Source: Rhodocyclaceae bacterium
Lineage (GTDB): Bacteria; Pseudomonadota; Gammaproteobacteria; Burkholderiales; Rhodocyclaceae
Reading direction: 5' to 3'
Assembly: GCA_020445945.1 (NCBI GenBank)
Contig: JAGRFQ010000014.1
Span: 21,567-79,281, forward strand
DNA: 57,715 nt
The stretch's first letter is position 1. The number at the start of each line of letters is the position of its first letter. The translations under genes and the position numbers were made by a program. A model generated the notes under the pieces. The model saw only the letters and a program-made list of their open reading frames with translations. It made no database searches and was not told the DNA's origin. Of this stretch, positions 1-8,199 are shown piece after piece.

Positions 1-912
1 CGCGACGACCTCGAAGTGCTGGTGGGCGAGGCGCACCGGCTCGGTTACTACACCAATCTGCTGACCTCCGGCGTGGGCCTCACCGAGGACCGTGCCGAGG
101 CGCTCAAGGCGGCCGGGCTGGACCACATCCAGCTCTCCTTCCAGGACACCACGAAGGAACTCAACGACTTCCTCTCGCACACCCGCACCTTCGACCTCAA
201 GCAGCAGGTGGCCGGGCGCATCAAGCGCAACGGCTGGCCGATGGTGATGAACTGCGTGATCCACCGCCTCAACATTGACCACATCGACCAGATCATCGAG
301 ATGGCGGTGGCGCTCGGCGCCGAGTATCTGGAGCTTGCCAACAATCAGTATTACTCGTGGGCGCTGCTCAACCGCGACCAGCTGCTGCCCTCGCGCGCGC
401 AGATCGAGCGCGCCGAGCGCATCACCAACGCCTACCGCGCCAAACTCGGCGACACGCTGCGCATCTTCTTCGTGGTGCCCGACTACTACGAGAATCGCCC
501 CAAGAAGTGCATGAACGGCTGGGGCAATGTCTTCCTCACCGTCACCCCCGACGGCACCGCGCTGCCCTGCCACACCGCCAAGATGCTGCCCGGCCTGAGC
601 TTCCCCAACGTGCGCGAGATGGGCGTGGGCGAGATCTGGTACGACTCCGACGGCTTCAATCGCTACCGTGGCGATGGCTGGATGAGCGACACCTGCAAAG
701 CCTGCCCCGAGAAGGAAAAAGACCTCGGCGGCTGCCGCTGCCAGGCCTTCATGCTGGCCGGCGACGCCACCGCGCCCGACCCGGTGTGCGACAAATCCCC
801 GCATCACCAAGTGGTGCTCGACGCCGTCGCGCGCGCCCAGCAGCCGGGCGCCGTCACCACTGCGCCGCTGCTGTTCCGCGACCCCAAAGCCTCGCGCCGG
901 CTCGCCCCCTGA
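1..912 (+). CDS. pqqE: PqqE, PQQ biosynthesis radical SAM protein (5' truncated by window)
   Basis: The reading frame is open from base 1, so the start and the N-terminal CxxxCxxC radical-SAM cluster lie outside the window. What remains is the later part of the SAM barrel plus the SPASM-type C-terminal domain. That domain is rich in iron-sulfur ligand cysteines: KKCMNGWG, LPCHTAK, DTCKACPEKEK, GGCRCQ and PVCDKSPHH. In the known family this enzyme links a glutamate and a tyrosine side chain of the PqqA peptide, an early step of pyrroloquinoline quinone synthesis, with PqqD as peptide chaperone. The remaining pqq genes are presumably upstream; the next gene downstream is unrelated. The GTG at 16 is an internal valine codon, not a start. 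Confidence 0.95.
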   Translation, partial: RDDLEVLVGEAHRLGYYTNLLTSGVGLTEDRAEALKAAGLDHIQLSFQDTTKELNDFLSHTRTFDLKQQVAGRIKRNGWPMVMNCVIHRLNIDHIDQIIEMAVALGAEYLELANNQYYSWALLNRDQLLPSRAQIERAERITNAYRAKLGDTLRIFFVVPDYYENRPKKCMNGWGNVFLTVTPDGTALPCHTAKMLPGLSFPNVREMGVGEIWYDSDGFNRYRGDGWMSDTCKACPEKEKDLGGCRCQAFMLAGDATAPDPVCDKSPHHQVVLDAVARAQQPGAVTTAPLLFRDPKASRRLAP

Positions 913-971
913 CCCACCCGGGCGCGGGCCCGCCCATTGCCGCCGCCACGAAAGGCCCGGACAATGCGGGC

Positions 972-1577
972 ATGGATCCCCTCGCACTGCTCATCGCGGC
1001 CGCGCTCGCCGCCTTCACCCTGAAGACCATCGACCAGCGCCGGCGCATTGCGCTGCTCGGCACCCACCTGCAGCATTTCAGCCTCGAAAAGCAGATGGAA
1101 ACGCTCAGCGACGGCTATCTGCGCGCGCTCGGCACCGACGACCCCGAACGCCGCGCGCAGGTCTGGGCGCTGATGGCACGCACCGAACACGCGCTCAGCG
1201 ACCAGCTCACCCGGCTGGCCCGCGAGATGGCCGGGCTGGACGCCGACGCGGTGCAGGTCAGCAAGCTGCCGATTGCCTTTCCCTACGCCGACCGCGTGTT
1301 GCCCGGCACCGCCTTCGACCTGCGCGCCGCGCTCGACATCCACGCCCGGGGCATCGCCTGCGCGATTGCCGACGACCCCGCGCGCGACGCCCGCGCCAAG
1401 GCCTTCACGGTGCTCGCCGAGATGTATCTGTTCCAGCACACCTGCCACTGGTTCTGCCGCTCGAAAGCGGTCGCCTCGGCGCGGCTGATGGCACGCCACA
1501 AGACCGCCTACGCGCAGGTGCTTGCCGCCGTCACGCCCGACACCCGCCGCGCCTACCGCGCGCTGGTCGGCGCCTGA
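972..1577 (+). CDS. Conserved hypothetical protein with N-terminal membrane segment
   Basis: 201 residues from the ATG at 972. I chose it because the predicted protein opens with a hydrophobic helix (residues about 3-17, LALLIAAALAAFTL) followed by a charged helical region; the longer upstream reading is a shadow of pqqE. No convincing Shine-Dalgarno is visible, which weakens the start choice. The rest looks mostly alpha-helical, with conserved-looking aromatic and cysteine residues near the C-terminus (FQHTCHWFCRSK). I do not recognise a named family. It is probably a single-pass inner-membrane protein with a cytoplasmic helical domain. It follows pqqE by 59 bases but shows no obvious link to PQQ synthesis. 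Confidence 0.6.
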   Translation: MDPLALLIAAALAAFTLKTIDQRRRIALLGTHLQHFSLEKQMETLSDGYLRALGTDDPERRAQVWALMARTEHALSDQLTRLAREMAGLDADAVQVSKLPIAFPYADRVLPGTAFDLRAALDIHARGIACAIADDPARDARAKAFTVLAEMYLFQHTCHWFCRSKAVASARLMARHKTAYAQVLAAVTPDTRRAYRALVGA

Positions 1578-1692
1578 CGGGCACACCCCCGGCAACGGAA
1601 TTATTCCCCCCGGACACGGTCCACCCCAGACTACAACCGTGATCGCCCGGCACCCGCCAAGGGCGGGCACCTGCCGGGCAAGGAGGCGCACC

Positions 1693-2289
1693 ATGACACT
1701 CAACGATCTCCCCCGCATGTTCTTCTCCGAATCGCGCGGCTGGCAGGACATCGACCGGCGCCACCCCAGCGTGCGCACCATGCTGCTGGCCGTCGTCGGA
1801 CCGCTGTCGCTGCTCCCGCCGCTGATGTACGCCTACGCCAGCATGGCGCACCCCGGCGCGGTGTTTCCGCACCTCGAGCCCGCGCTGACCGGCGCCGAGG
1901 CGCTCACTGTCGGCGTCGTGTTCTTTGCGATCGAGGTGGCGATGGTGTTCCTGATGGCCGACGTCATCCGCCAGATCGCGCGCGCCATGTCCGCCCAACC
2001 CACCTATGCGCAGAGCTTCGCGCTGGCCGCCATCGCCCCGGTACCGTTGTGGCTCACCGCGCTGGTGCTGTTCGTGCCCAGCCTGTGGGTCAACGCCGCC
2101 ATGCTCGCCGTGGCCTGGGTCGGCTCCGCTGCACTCATCCGCCACGGCGTACACACCCTGATTCACGTCGACGATACCGCCCAGGCGCACCGCATCGCCA
2201 ATCGGGTGACCTTTGCCGGCGTGGCCGCGTGGGTCGGGCTGGTGGTGCTGATGGCGCTCGTCCTCAGCATCATCCTCGGCTGGCGCTAA
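1693..2289 (+). CDS. Yip1-family integral membrane protein
   Basis: 198 residues, starting at the ATG at 1693 behind a good ribosome-binding site (aaggagg, 7 bases upstream of the spacer). Five hydrophobic stretches are visible, roughly residues 30-50, 68-90, 108-130, 132-150 and 173-196, after a short soluble N-terminus. This layout, and the polar motif HVDDTAQAHRIANRVTF before the last helix, fits the bacterial Yip1/DUF1282 family. These are small polytopic inner-membrane proteins of unknown biochemical role. It stands alone between two other membrane-protein genes on the same strand, with about 110 bases on each side. Confidence 0.75.
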   Translation: MTLNDLPRMFFSESRGWQDIDRRHPSVRTMLLAVVGPLSLLPPLMYAYASMAHPGAVFPHLEPALTGAEALTVGVVFFAIEVAMVFLMADVIRQIARAMSAQPTYAQSFALAAIAPVPLWLTALVLFVPSLWVNAAMLAVAWVGSAALIRHGVHTLIHVDDTAQAHRIANRVTFAGVAAWVGLVVLMALVLSIILGWR

Positions 2290-2399
2290 GCCGGCCCGCC
2301 GCCGCGCCGGCCCCACCGCGGGTCGACGCGGCCGCACGAGAGCCGCTAAGGTAGGGCCGATCGCGGACATTTCGTCACGCGCGCGCATCGGCGGGCGGC

Positions 2400-3914
2400 A
2401 TGAGCACACGGCATCGGCTACGCAACTTCTTCCTCAATCTCTGGGCCGAACAGCCGCTGTGGCATTTTCTGGCGCTGATCGTGCTGCTCACCGCCGCCGT
2501 GGTCAGCGGCTTCGCGCTGCTCTACCACAGCGCCGGCGCACTCGAAAACCTCAGCTGGCGGAATCTGCCGGGGCTGTCCGAGCGGCCCTTCCTGCCCTGC
2601 CTCGAGCGCGCCTTCCTCGAATTCGTGACCCTCTCCGGCGGCAACGCGCAGTGCACCGTGGCGGTGGCCTGGCTCGACAAAACCATCGCCGCCGCGCAAA
2701 TCCTCAGCGGCCTGTTCTTCTTCGCCGCCATCGTCGCCTTCGTCACCGCCGTGGTGCTGCGCCCCAAGCAGGTCTTCGAACTCAAGCACTGCCTCAACCT
2801 GCGCCGCAGCGAAGGGCGCTACGATCTCTTGCTCAGCGTCTACAACGCCTCGCCGGTCACGCTCAACCAGTTGCATGTGCGGATCATTGCCCGCGCGCGG
2901 ATCGACGACACCACGCTGCGCAACATCGTCCTGCGCGACGACAGCCCCCGCCAGCCGCTTGCCGAACCGTACATTCCGCTGCGCATCCGCACCGCGCTGG
3001 ACGCGCATCGCATCGCCATCAACGCGGTCGACGCCGCCGGCTTCGTCACCGCCGCCAGCCACCTTGGCCCGACCGACGCACAGCCGCTGGCGGTCGAGGA
3101 GCTGTACGTCGAAATCAACGCCGTGATGCTCGGCATCGAACAGCCGGCGCACGTCGCGCGCCGCTACCGGCTCGACCAGCACGGCCTGTTCCACGGCCGC
3201 CACCACGGCATCGACGCCGACTACCGCTACGCCCGCAGCAAGGGCCTGTTCGCGCGCCTGTCGCCACCCGACGCGGTGCGCACCCACTTTCACCTCAACG
3301 ACCCGCCGCTGGCCACCCCGCGCGAAAAGACCTACGTCTTCGGCTACGGCTCGCTCGTCGACCCCGCCTCCTTCAGCCGCACCATCGGCCGCAGCAACTG
3401 GCTCGCCGAGGACTACGCCCTCGCCACCCTGAATGGCCACAAGCGCACCTGGGGCATCGCCATGGACAACCGCCTCAGCCTCCCCGGCTACAAACGCTAC
3501 GTGGCCGCCGACGCGCCCGACACCTATCCCGAGGTTTACGTCTGCTTTCTCGACGTCGCCCCCGACCCCGCCCATTGCGTCATCGGCGCCATGACCGCCG
3601 TCAGCGCCGACGAGTTCGCGCGCCTCAAAGTCCGCGAACGCAACTACCGCGCCGTCGACGTCACCGACGCCATCGCACACCCGCCGCTCGACGGCCGCGT
3701 CTTCACCTTCATGGGCCTGCCGGAAGCCCGGGCCCGTTATCGGGCCGGCCGCGACGCCAACACCCTCGCCATCAGCAGCGGCTACCTTGCGATGGTCGAG
3801 AACGCCTACCGCGCACGCGGCAAAACCGCCTTCGACAACTTCCAGCACGCCACCGAAACCCCCGACGGCATCCAGCACCTGGCGCTCAAGGTCGTGCCCG
3901 TCGCGGCTGACTGA
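2400..3914 (+). CDS. Two-TM channel-like domain fused to a gamma-glutamylcyclotransferase-like domain
   Basis: 504 residues in three parts. Residues 20-122 read like a two-helix potassium channel: TM1 about 22-45, a pore-helix-like segment 66-84 and TM2 about 94-120. Where a filter such as TVGYGD would sit there is TLSGGN (77-82), flanked by C67 and C85. Residues 130-285 resemble the beta-sandwich cytoplasmic domain of inward-rectifier (Kir) channels, including QPAHVARRYRLD (247-258). Residues 311-500 form a GGCT/AIG2-like fold, with the substrate-loop motif YGSL (316-319) and a candidate catalytic Glu413 in VRERNYRAV. GGCT enzymes release 5-oxoproline from gamma-glutamyl compounds such as glutathione. 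The domain calls are by eye. A thiol- or glutathione-linked membrane sensor is an inference only. The gene is monocistronic as far as can be seen. Confidence 0.7.
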   Translation: MSTRHRLRNFFLNLWAEQPLWHFLALIVLLTAAVVSGFALLYHSAGALENLSWRNLPGLSERPFLPCLERAFLEFVTLSGGNAQCTVAVAWLDKTIAAAQILSGLFFFAAIVAFVTAVVLRPKQVFELKHCLNLRRSEGRYDLLLSVYNASPVTLNQLHVRIIARARIDDTTLRNIVLRDDSPRQPLAEPYIPLRIRTALDAHRIAINAVDAAGFVTAASHLGPTDAQPLAVEELYVEINAVMLGIEQPAHVARRYRLDQHGLFHGRHHGIDADYRYARSKGLFARLSPPDAVRTHFHLNDPPLATPREKTYVFGYGSLVDPASFSRTIGRSNWLAEDYALATLNGHKRTWGIAMDNRLSLPGYKRYVAADAPDTYPEVYVCFLDVAPDPAHCVIGAMTAVSADEFARLKVRERNYRAVDVTDAIAHPPLDGRVFTFMGLPEARARYRAGRDANTLAISSGYLAMVENAYRARGKTAFDNFQHATETPDGIQHLALKVVPVAAD

Positions 3915-4190
3915 CGCCACCGCCCCGCACCATTTGTAAGCATTTGCACCGCAACCGCAGCGACGAAAACACCACCGCCCGACGCCACAGCCCAGCGCAA
4001 CGCCACTGCACACACCGCCGCCGCACCCACCGACCACCGGCACCGCGCACGGCCGCGATGCACGCGCTTACATTTCCGCCGATCCAATGACGCCGGGATT
4101 TCACTACCGTAGGCAGCGCGAACAACAACAAGCGCCTTTGCGCGCAATCTCGGTTCGCGATTCTCATCAATGGATAGAGGGAGATTTTCA

Positions 4191-4634
4191 ATGCTACGTC
4201 GTTACACGATGATCGCCGCACTCGCCGCCTGCGGCGCCACCAGCGCCATGGCCAGCGGAGACCACGGCACCGCCGAAGAAGCCAAAGCCATGCTCGAAAA
4301 AGTCGTCGCCGCCGTGCAGACCGACGAAGCCGCCGCGCTCAGCGCATTCACCAAGGGCGAAGACGGCTTCAAGGACCGCGACCTGTACCCCTACTGCGGC
4401 GGCGCAGACGGCAACTTCACCGCCCACCCCAGCCTCGTCGGCAAAAGCCTGAAAGACCTCAAGGACAAAGCCGGCAAACCGCTCGGCGAAGAAATCTACG
4501 CCACCGCCAAGGAAGGCGAAATCGGCGAAGTGGCATACATGTGGCCGCGCCCGGGCGCAACCGAACCGGTCGGCAAAGTGGTCTACGTCACCAAGATCGG
4601 CGACCAGGTGTGCGCCGTCGGCTACTACAAGTAA
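4191..4634 (+). CDS. Secreted single Cache-domain protein
   Basis: 147 residues from the ATG at 4191, preceded by the purine-rich GAGGGAG about 8 bases upstream; an in-frame ATG at 4170 would put charged residues before the signal peptide and lacks a site of its own. The N-terminus is a typical signal peptide, cleaved after AMA at about residue 22. The mature part has the pattern of a small Cache/PAS-like extracytoplasmic sensor domain: a long first helix, then DRDLYPYCGGADGNFTAHP, then GEEIYATAKEGEIGEVAYMWPRPG and a closing beta strand. Free-standing versions usually bind small ligands in the periplasm, but no partner kinase or chemoreceptor is adjacent. A terminator follows. Confidence 0.8.
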   Translation: MLRRYTMIAALAACGATSAMASGDHGTAEEAKAMLEKVVAAVQTDEAAALSAFTKGEDGFKDRDLYPYCGGADGNFTAHPSLVGKSLKDLKDKAGKPLGEEIYATAKEGEIGEVAYMWPRPGATEPVGKVVYVTKIGDQVCAVGYYK

Positions 4635-4642
4635 GCCGCGCA

Positions 4643-4682
4643 CCGGAAGCGCGCCAGACATGACCGCCCGGTGCGCTTCCGG
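4643..4682 (+). repeat. Inverted repeat downstream of Cache gene
   Basis: The arms ccggaagcgc (4643-4652) and gcgcttccgg (4673-4682) are perfectly complementary over 10 bases with a 20-base loop. They lie directly before the T-rich terminator and may help fold or protect the 3' end of the Cache-protein transcript. Confidence 0.5.
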
Positions 4683-4691
4683 GTATCAGAG

Positions 4692-4717
4692 AAGCCCCGC
4701 CATCGCGGGGCTTTTTT
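4692..4717 (+). terminator. Rho-independent terminator
   Basis: The stem aagccccgc/gcggggctt encloses a short loop and is followed by a run of six T. It ends the Cache-protein transcript and insulates msrA. Confidence 0.9.
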
Positions 4718-4834
4718 ACGCGCCGGCGCGTCACCCGGACGCAGCGCAAGCCGGCAACGCCGATCAAAGGCGAAACCAGCCCGCGTTGTAAGTTCAGCCC
4801 CATTGTGGCGGTCTAATCCGCAAGGAGACCTCAC

Positions 4835-5497
4835 ATGCACAAGACCTGCCCCACCATCAAACGACTCGCCCTCAGCCTCACCCTCGCCGCGTGCCTCGCG
4901 CCACTCGGTCAGGCACACGCCAAAGACGTCCAAAGCCTGATCGTCGCCGGGGGGTGCTTCTGGTGTGTCGAGTCCGACTTTGAATCCGTCCCCGGCGTGA
5001 TCGAAGCCGTCTCCGGCTACACCGGCGGCCACACCCAGAACCCCACTTACCGTGATGTCACTGGCGGCAACACCGGCCACTACGAAGCGGTCAGGATCAG
5101 CTACGACGCCGACGTCGTCAGCTACGACAAGCTCATCCACCTCTTCTTCCGATCCATCGACCCCCTGGATGCCGGCGGCCAGTTCTGCGACCGCGGCAGC
5201 AGCTACCGCACCGCCATCTTCGTCGACACCGCCAAGCAGCGCGCCGTCGCCCAGGCCGCGCTCGACGCCGCCCAGAAGCAGCTCGGCAAACCCATCGTCA
5301 CCCCCATCCTCGACGCCAAGCCCTTCACCGTTGCCGAGGACTACCATCAGGACTACTACAAGGGCAGCGGCTGGGTGTTCACCCGCGGCGGTCCCAAGTC
5401 ACAGGTGGACGCCTACAAGTTCTACCGCGAGGGCTGCGGACGTGATGCGCGCGTGCGCCAGCTGTGGGGCACGGATGCGCCGTTCGTGCATCAGTAG
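4835..5497 (+). CDS. msrA: Peptide methionine-S-sulfoxide reductase MsrA, exported
   Basis: 220 residues, ATG preceded by AAGGAG. The catalytic motif GCFWC is at 40-44 (nucleophile Cys41), followed by family hallmarks SGYTGGHTQNPTYRDVTGGNTGHYEAV and the DYHQDYY region. The enzyme reduces methionine-S-sulfoxide in proteins. A distal cysteine (REGCGRD) probably serves recycling. Unlike cytoplasmic MsrA, this one has an N-terminal export signal (residues 1-29, ending QAHA). LAAC at 17-20 also fits a lipobox, so it could be a lipoprotein or a soluble periplasmic protein. Repair of oxidised envelope proteins is the likely role. No msrB is adjacent. Confidence 0.93.
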   Translation: MHKTCPTIKRLALSLTLAACLAPLGQAHAKDVQSLIVAGGCFWCVESDFESVPGVIEAVSGYTGGHTQNPTYRDVTGGNTGHYEAVRISYDADVVSYDKLIHLFFRSIDPLDAGGQFCDRGSSYRTAIFVDTAKQRAVAQAALDAAQKQLGKPIVTPILDAKPFTVAEDYHQDYYKGSGWVFTRGGPKSQVDAYKFYREGCGRDARVRQLWGTDAPFVHQ

Positions 5498-5509
5498 GGG
5501 TGTGGTCGT

Positions 5510-5558
5510 AACGATGAACGTAGCTCGGCGGATGCTCTTCGGCTAGTGGGGCATCGTT
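5510..5558. repeat. Palindromic intergenic element between msrA and the AT-rich gene
   Basis: AACGATG at 5510-5516 is complementary to CATCGTT at 5552-5558, enclosing a GC-rich stretch. It resembles a short dispersed REP-like element and marks the edge of the AT-rich gene to its right. Whether it recurs elsewhere in the genome cannot be told here. Confidence 0.35.
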
Positions 5559-5575
5559 TTCCGGCCTACGCAGGC

Positions 5576-6829
5576 TCAATCAAGGTCCGCCGTTCCATGT
5601 TGCATGCGTTGTGCAATTGCTTTGTTAACAAGCCCCTCAACCGTGTCCGTCATGTTGATGAGTTTCACTCGCTGCATGAATTGGATAGGACCAAGTTGAA
5701 GGAAAAGTTTTCCAAACACCTCATCCGCGAAGCTGCTGGAAACTACCGGTGCGCCGTCAAAATCAATGCCGATTCCATTGTGTTCGCAGATATTTATTAT
5801 ATTTAGTAATTTTTGCCTGAGTGGCTTCCCAGCGACGCGGCTTCCAAACGCGTGACATTCGTCAATCAGTTTAAATTGAATCTGCTCTCCCTCATTCCCC
5901 TCATACATTGTCTCGACATAGTCTGTAGGTCTATAGGCACGCCCACCGAATCTCAGCGCATCTTCCAGTAGGCTGGGGTCCGAAAAATCAATTGTCGCTA
6001 CTACTAGAGTTCCAGCGTACGGAATATTTTGATTTCTTATGGATAGTCCCTGTTTTGGGTTGGCTTCTAGGCGCGCGTGCCCTGAGTCTACTTGGAAATG
6101 ACCGTTTGATTTTGTGCAGACTCGGTATGTGCCAAAAAGTCCATTTCCTTGTCCTATATTGCTGTCTCTGGTGACGCCCTCTCTGATTGCTTGATCAAGC
6201 GCTTCTGTATCTGATCTGATCTCTGGCCTCCCCGTCCGCAAGGTTTCCGGGATGCCAACTCCCGCATCGGCGACAACAAACTGAACGCTCTTTGAGTTCT
6301 TTTGAAATGTCGATACCTGAACTAAGCCTCCGATGGAGGATTGTGAATGGACAAGTACATTGTCTGTTATTTCATTGACAGCCCATTCAAATGATGCAAG
6401 ATTGGATCGTTGCAGATCGGGGAGCGCACCCAGAATTACGTTAACTATCTTGTTGACCGCGTTCTGTTGTTCGTCCGGGTTTGCGTATCTGGTGGCAGGA
6501 ATTCGAGTGTGGCCTCGGAAGTGAGATATGTCGAATTTGTGAGGGTCGAGAAAATATCCCCAATTCGTATTTCGAAAGAGATTGGAAAGTCTGGTGTTTC
6601 TTGGAGGAATCAAAGATATGTCAATCCCTGCTTCTCTGTATGCAAGCACTTGGGCGCATACTGATAACATTGAATTTTGGAAGGCAGAAGTGCACTCTGA
6701 CATATCTAATACTAGATCGTTGAATCCGGCGTTTTCGATGCATTGATGGATTTGTGCTAATAAAAAATGGAAATCATTGAGGTCGCCAATAACTCGAATT
6801 ACATTGCCGCTTCTGTCAATGTGGCTCAT
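5576..6829 (-). CDS. STAS-HATPase-STAS-like (DUF4325-type) regulatory protein, AT-rich
   Basis: 417 residues. Residues 1-100 look like a STAS/anti-anti-sigma fold (VLDMSECTSAFQNSMLSV). Residues 120-280 are a GHKL-type ATPase: N box EWAVNEITDN (148-157), G1 box DAGVG (188-192) and lid GQGNGLFG (226-233). Residues 328-405 resemble the DUF4325 STAS-like domain. No phospho-acceptor histidine domain, receiver or membrane segment is seen. Base composition and codon use are far more AT-rich than every neighbour, implying recent acquisition. It starts 43 bases after the rtcB stop on the same strand and could be co-transcribed. The function is unknown; a self-contained switch, like an anti-sigma kinase and antagonist in one chain, is an inference. 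Confidence 0.75.
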   Translation of the reverse strand: MSHIDRSGNVIRVIGDLNDFHFLLAQIHQCIENAGFNDLVLDMSECTSAFQNSMLSVCAQVLAYREAGIDISLIPPRNTRLSNLFRNTNWGYFLDPHKFDISHFRGHTRIPATRYANPDEQQNAVNKIVNVILGALPDLQRSNLASFEWAVNEITDNVLVHSQSSIGGLVQVSTFQKNSKSVQFVVADAGVGIPETLRTGRPEIRSDTEALDQAIREGVTRDSNIGQGNGLFGTYRVCTKSNGHFQVDSGHARLEANPKQGLSIRNQNIPYAGTLVVATIDFSDPSLLEDALRFGGRAYRPTDYVETMYEGNEGEQIQFKLIDECHAFGSRVAGKPLRQKLLNIINICEHNGIGIDFDGAPVVSSSFADEVFGKLFLQLGPIQFMQRVKLINMTDTVEGLVNKAIAQRMQHGTADLD

Positions 6830-6872
6830 TTTCTAAAATCCAGTGTCTTGCATTTTCGATGAAAAAATCCCC

Positions 6873-8093
6873 TCACCCCTTCACACACACCGCCTGCCGT
6901 AACCGATACACCACCTCCACCAACCCCACCTGGGCTTTCATCACGGCGTCGATATCCTTATACGCCATCGGGATTTCGTCAATCACTCCCGCATCCTTTC
7001 GGCATTCGACGCCTTGGGTCGCGCGCACCTGGTCGTCGACGGTGAATTGCTTGCGCGCCGCCGTGCGGCTCATGACGCGGCCGGCGCCGTGGCTGCAGGA
7101 GCAGAAGCTCTCCGGGTTGCCCTTGCCGCGCACGATGTAGCTGGCGGCGCCCATGGAGCCGGGGATGATGCCGAGCTGGCCGGCCTGGGCGGAGACGGCG
7201 CCTTTGCGGGTGATGAAGACGTCGCGGCCGAAGTGGGTCTCTTTTTGCACGTAGTTGTGGTGGCTGTTCACCGCTTGCTGGTCGGTGGTGAAGGGTTTGG
7301 GGATGACTTGGGCGGCGGCGTCTAGGACGTGGCGCATCATCAGTTCGCGGTTGGTTCGGGCGTAGTCCTGCGCCCAGCCGACGGCCTCGACATAGTCGGC
7401 GAAGTGCCGGGCGCCTTCGGTGAAGTAGGCCAGGTCGCGGTCGGGCAGGCTGGCGATGTGTGATCGCATGTCGGCCTGAGCCAGTTCGATGTAGTGGCGG
7501 CCGATGGCGTTGCCGACGCCGCGCGAGCCGGAGTGGAGCATGAACCACACTTGCCCGGCCTCATCCAGGCAGACCTCGATGAAGTGGTTGCCGGTGCCAA
7601 GCGTGCCGAGGTGGGCGTGGTTGTTGGTCTTCTCCAGCCGGGGCGCCCGCTCGACAAGGCGGCGGAAGCCGGGCAGCAGGCGTTTCCAGGCGGCGTCCAC
7701 GCTGGCGGGCGGTTTGCCCCAGCTGCCGTGGTCGCGTTTGCCGCGGGTCATGTCGCGGCCGTGGGGCACGGCCTTTTCGATGGCGCTGCGCAGGCCATGC
7801 AGCTTGTCGGGCAGGTCGGCGGCGGTGAGGGTGGTGCGCACGGCCATCATGCCGCAGCCGATGTCCACGCCCACGGCGGCGGGGATGATGGCGCCGAGGG
7901 TGGGGATAACGCTGCCGATGGTCGAGCCCTTGCCCAGGTGCACATCGGGCATTACCGCCAGGTGCTTGTAGATGATGGGCAGGCGGGCGGTGTTGAGCAG
8001 TTGCTGGCGGGCGGCGGCTTCCACCGGCACGCCGTGGGTCCACAGCTTGATCGGCGCGGCGCCGGGGGAGGTGAGGGTGTCGTGGTCGCTCAT
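6873..8093 (-). CDS. rtcB: RtcB-family RNA ligase
   Basis: 406 residues, near the length of E. coli RtcB. Diagnostic motifs in order: MPDVHLGKGSTIG (48-60), VGVDIGCGM (74-82, metal ligands Asp77 and Cys80), GTLGTGNHFIE, LHSGSRGVG, NSHHNYV, GSMGAASYIV, and the C-terminal CSHGAGR with the guanylylated histidine, then AYKDID. The family seals RNA 2',3'-cyclic phosphate or 3'-phosphate ends to 5'-OH ends using GTP and manganese, in tRNA and rRNA repair. Neither rtcA nor the sigma-54 activator rtcR is adjacent. The only same-strand neighbour is the AT-rich STAS-HATPase gene downstream. It is divergent from the RND operon across about 106 bases. Confidence 0.93.
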   Translation of the reverse strand: MSDHDTLTSPGAAPIKLWTHGVPVEAAARQQLLNTARLPIIYKHLAVMPDVHLGKGSTIGSVIPTLGAIIPAAVGVDIGCGMMAVRTTLTAADLPDKLHGLRSAIEKAVPHGRDMTRGKRDHGSWGKPPASVDAAWKRLLPGFRRLVERAPRLEKTNNHAHLGTLGTGNHFIEVCLDEAGQVWFMLHSGSRGVGNAIGRHYIELAQADMRSHIASLPDRDLAYFTEGARHFADYVEAVGWAQDYARTNRELMMRHVLDAAAQVIPKPFTTDQQAVNSHHNYVQKETHFGRDVFITRKGAVSAQAGQLGIIPGSMGAASYIVRGKGNPESFCSCSHGAGRVMSRTAARKQFTVDDQVRATQGVECRKDAGVIDEIPMAYKDIDAVMKAQVGLVEVVYRLRQAVCVKG

Positions 8094-8199
8094 GGGTGCG
8101 CTCGTGCGGCAGAGGTTTTACCCGACTTTACACCGGCCGAACTGGACTTTACGTGCACGTCAGGCAATATCAGCGTTCGTTAATGTTTGGCTGCCATTC

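Noticed and set aside
4156-4169. GCGATTCTCATCAA before the Cache gene as an FNR site
   Set aside because: Only 8 of 10 fixed positions match and it ends 22 bases before the start codon, too close for a typical activator site.
5546-5806. A short plus-strand frame over the 3' end of the STAS-HATPase gene
   Set aside because: Lies wholly antisense to the DUF4325-like domain, has no RBS, and the protein has no recognisable features.
7972-8199. N-terminal extension of the efflux lipoprotein from 7972
   Set aside because: The extension is antisense to rtcB and would bury the lipoprotein signal peptide inside the chain.
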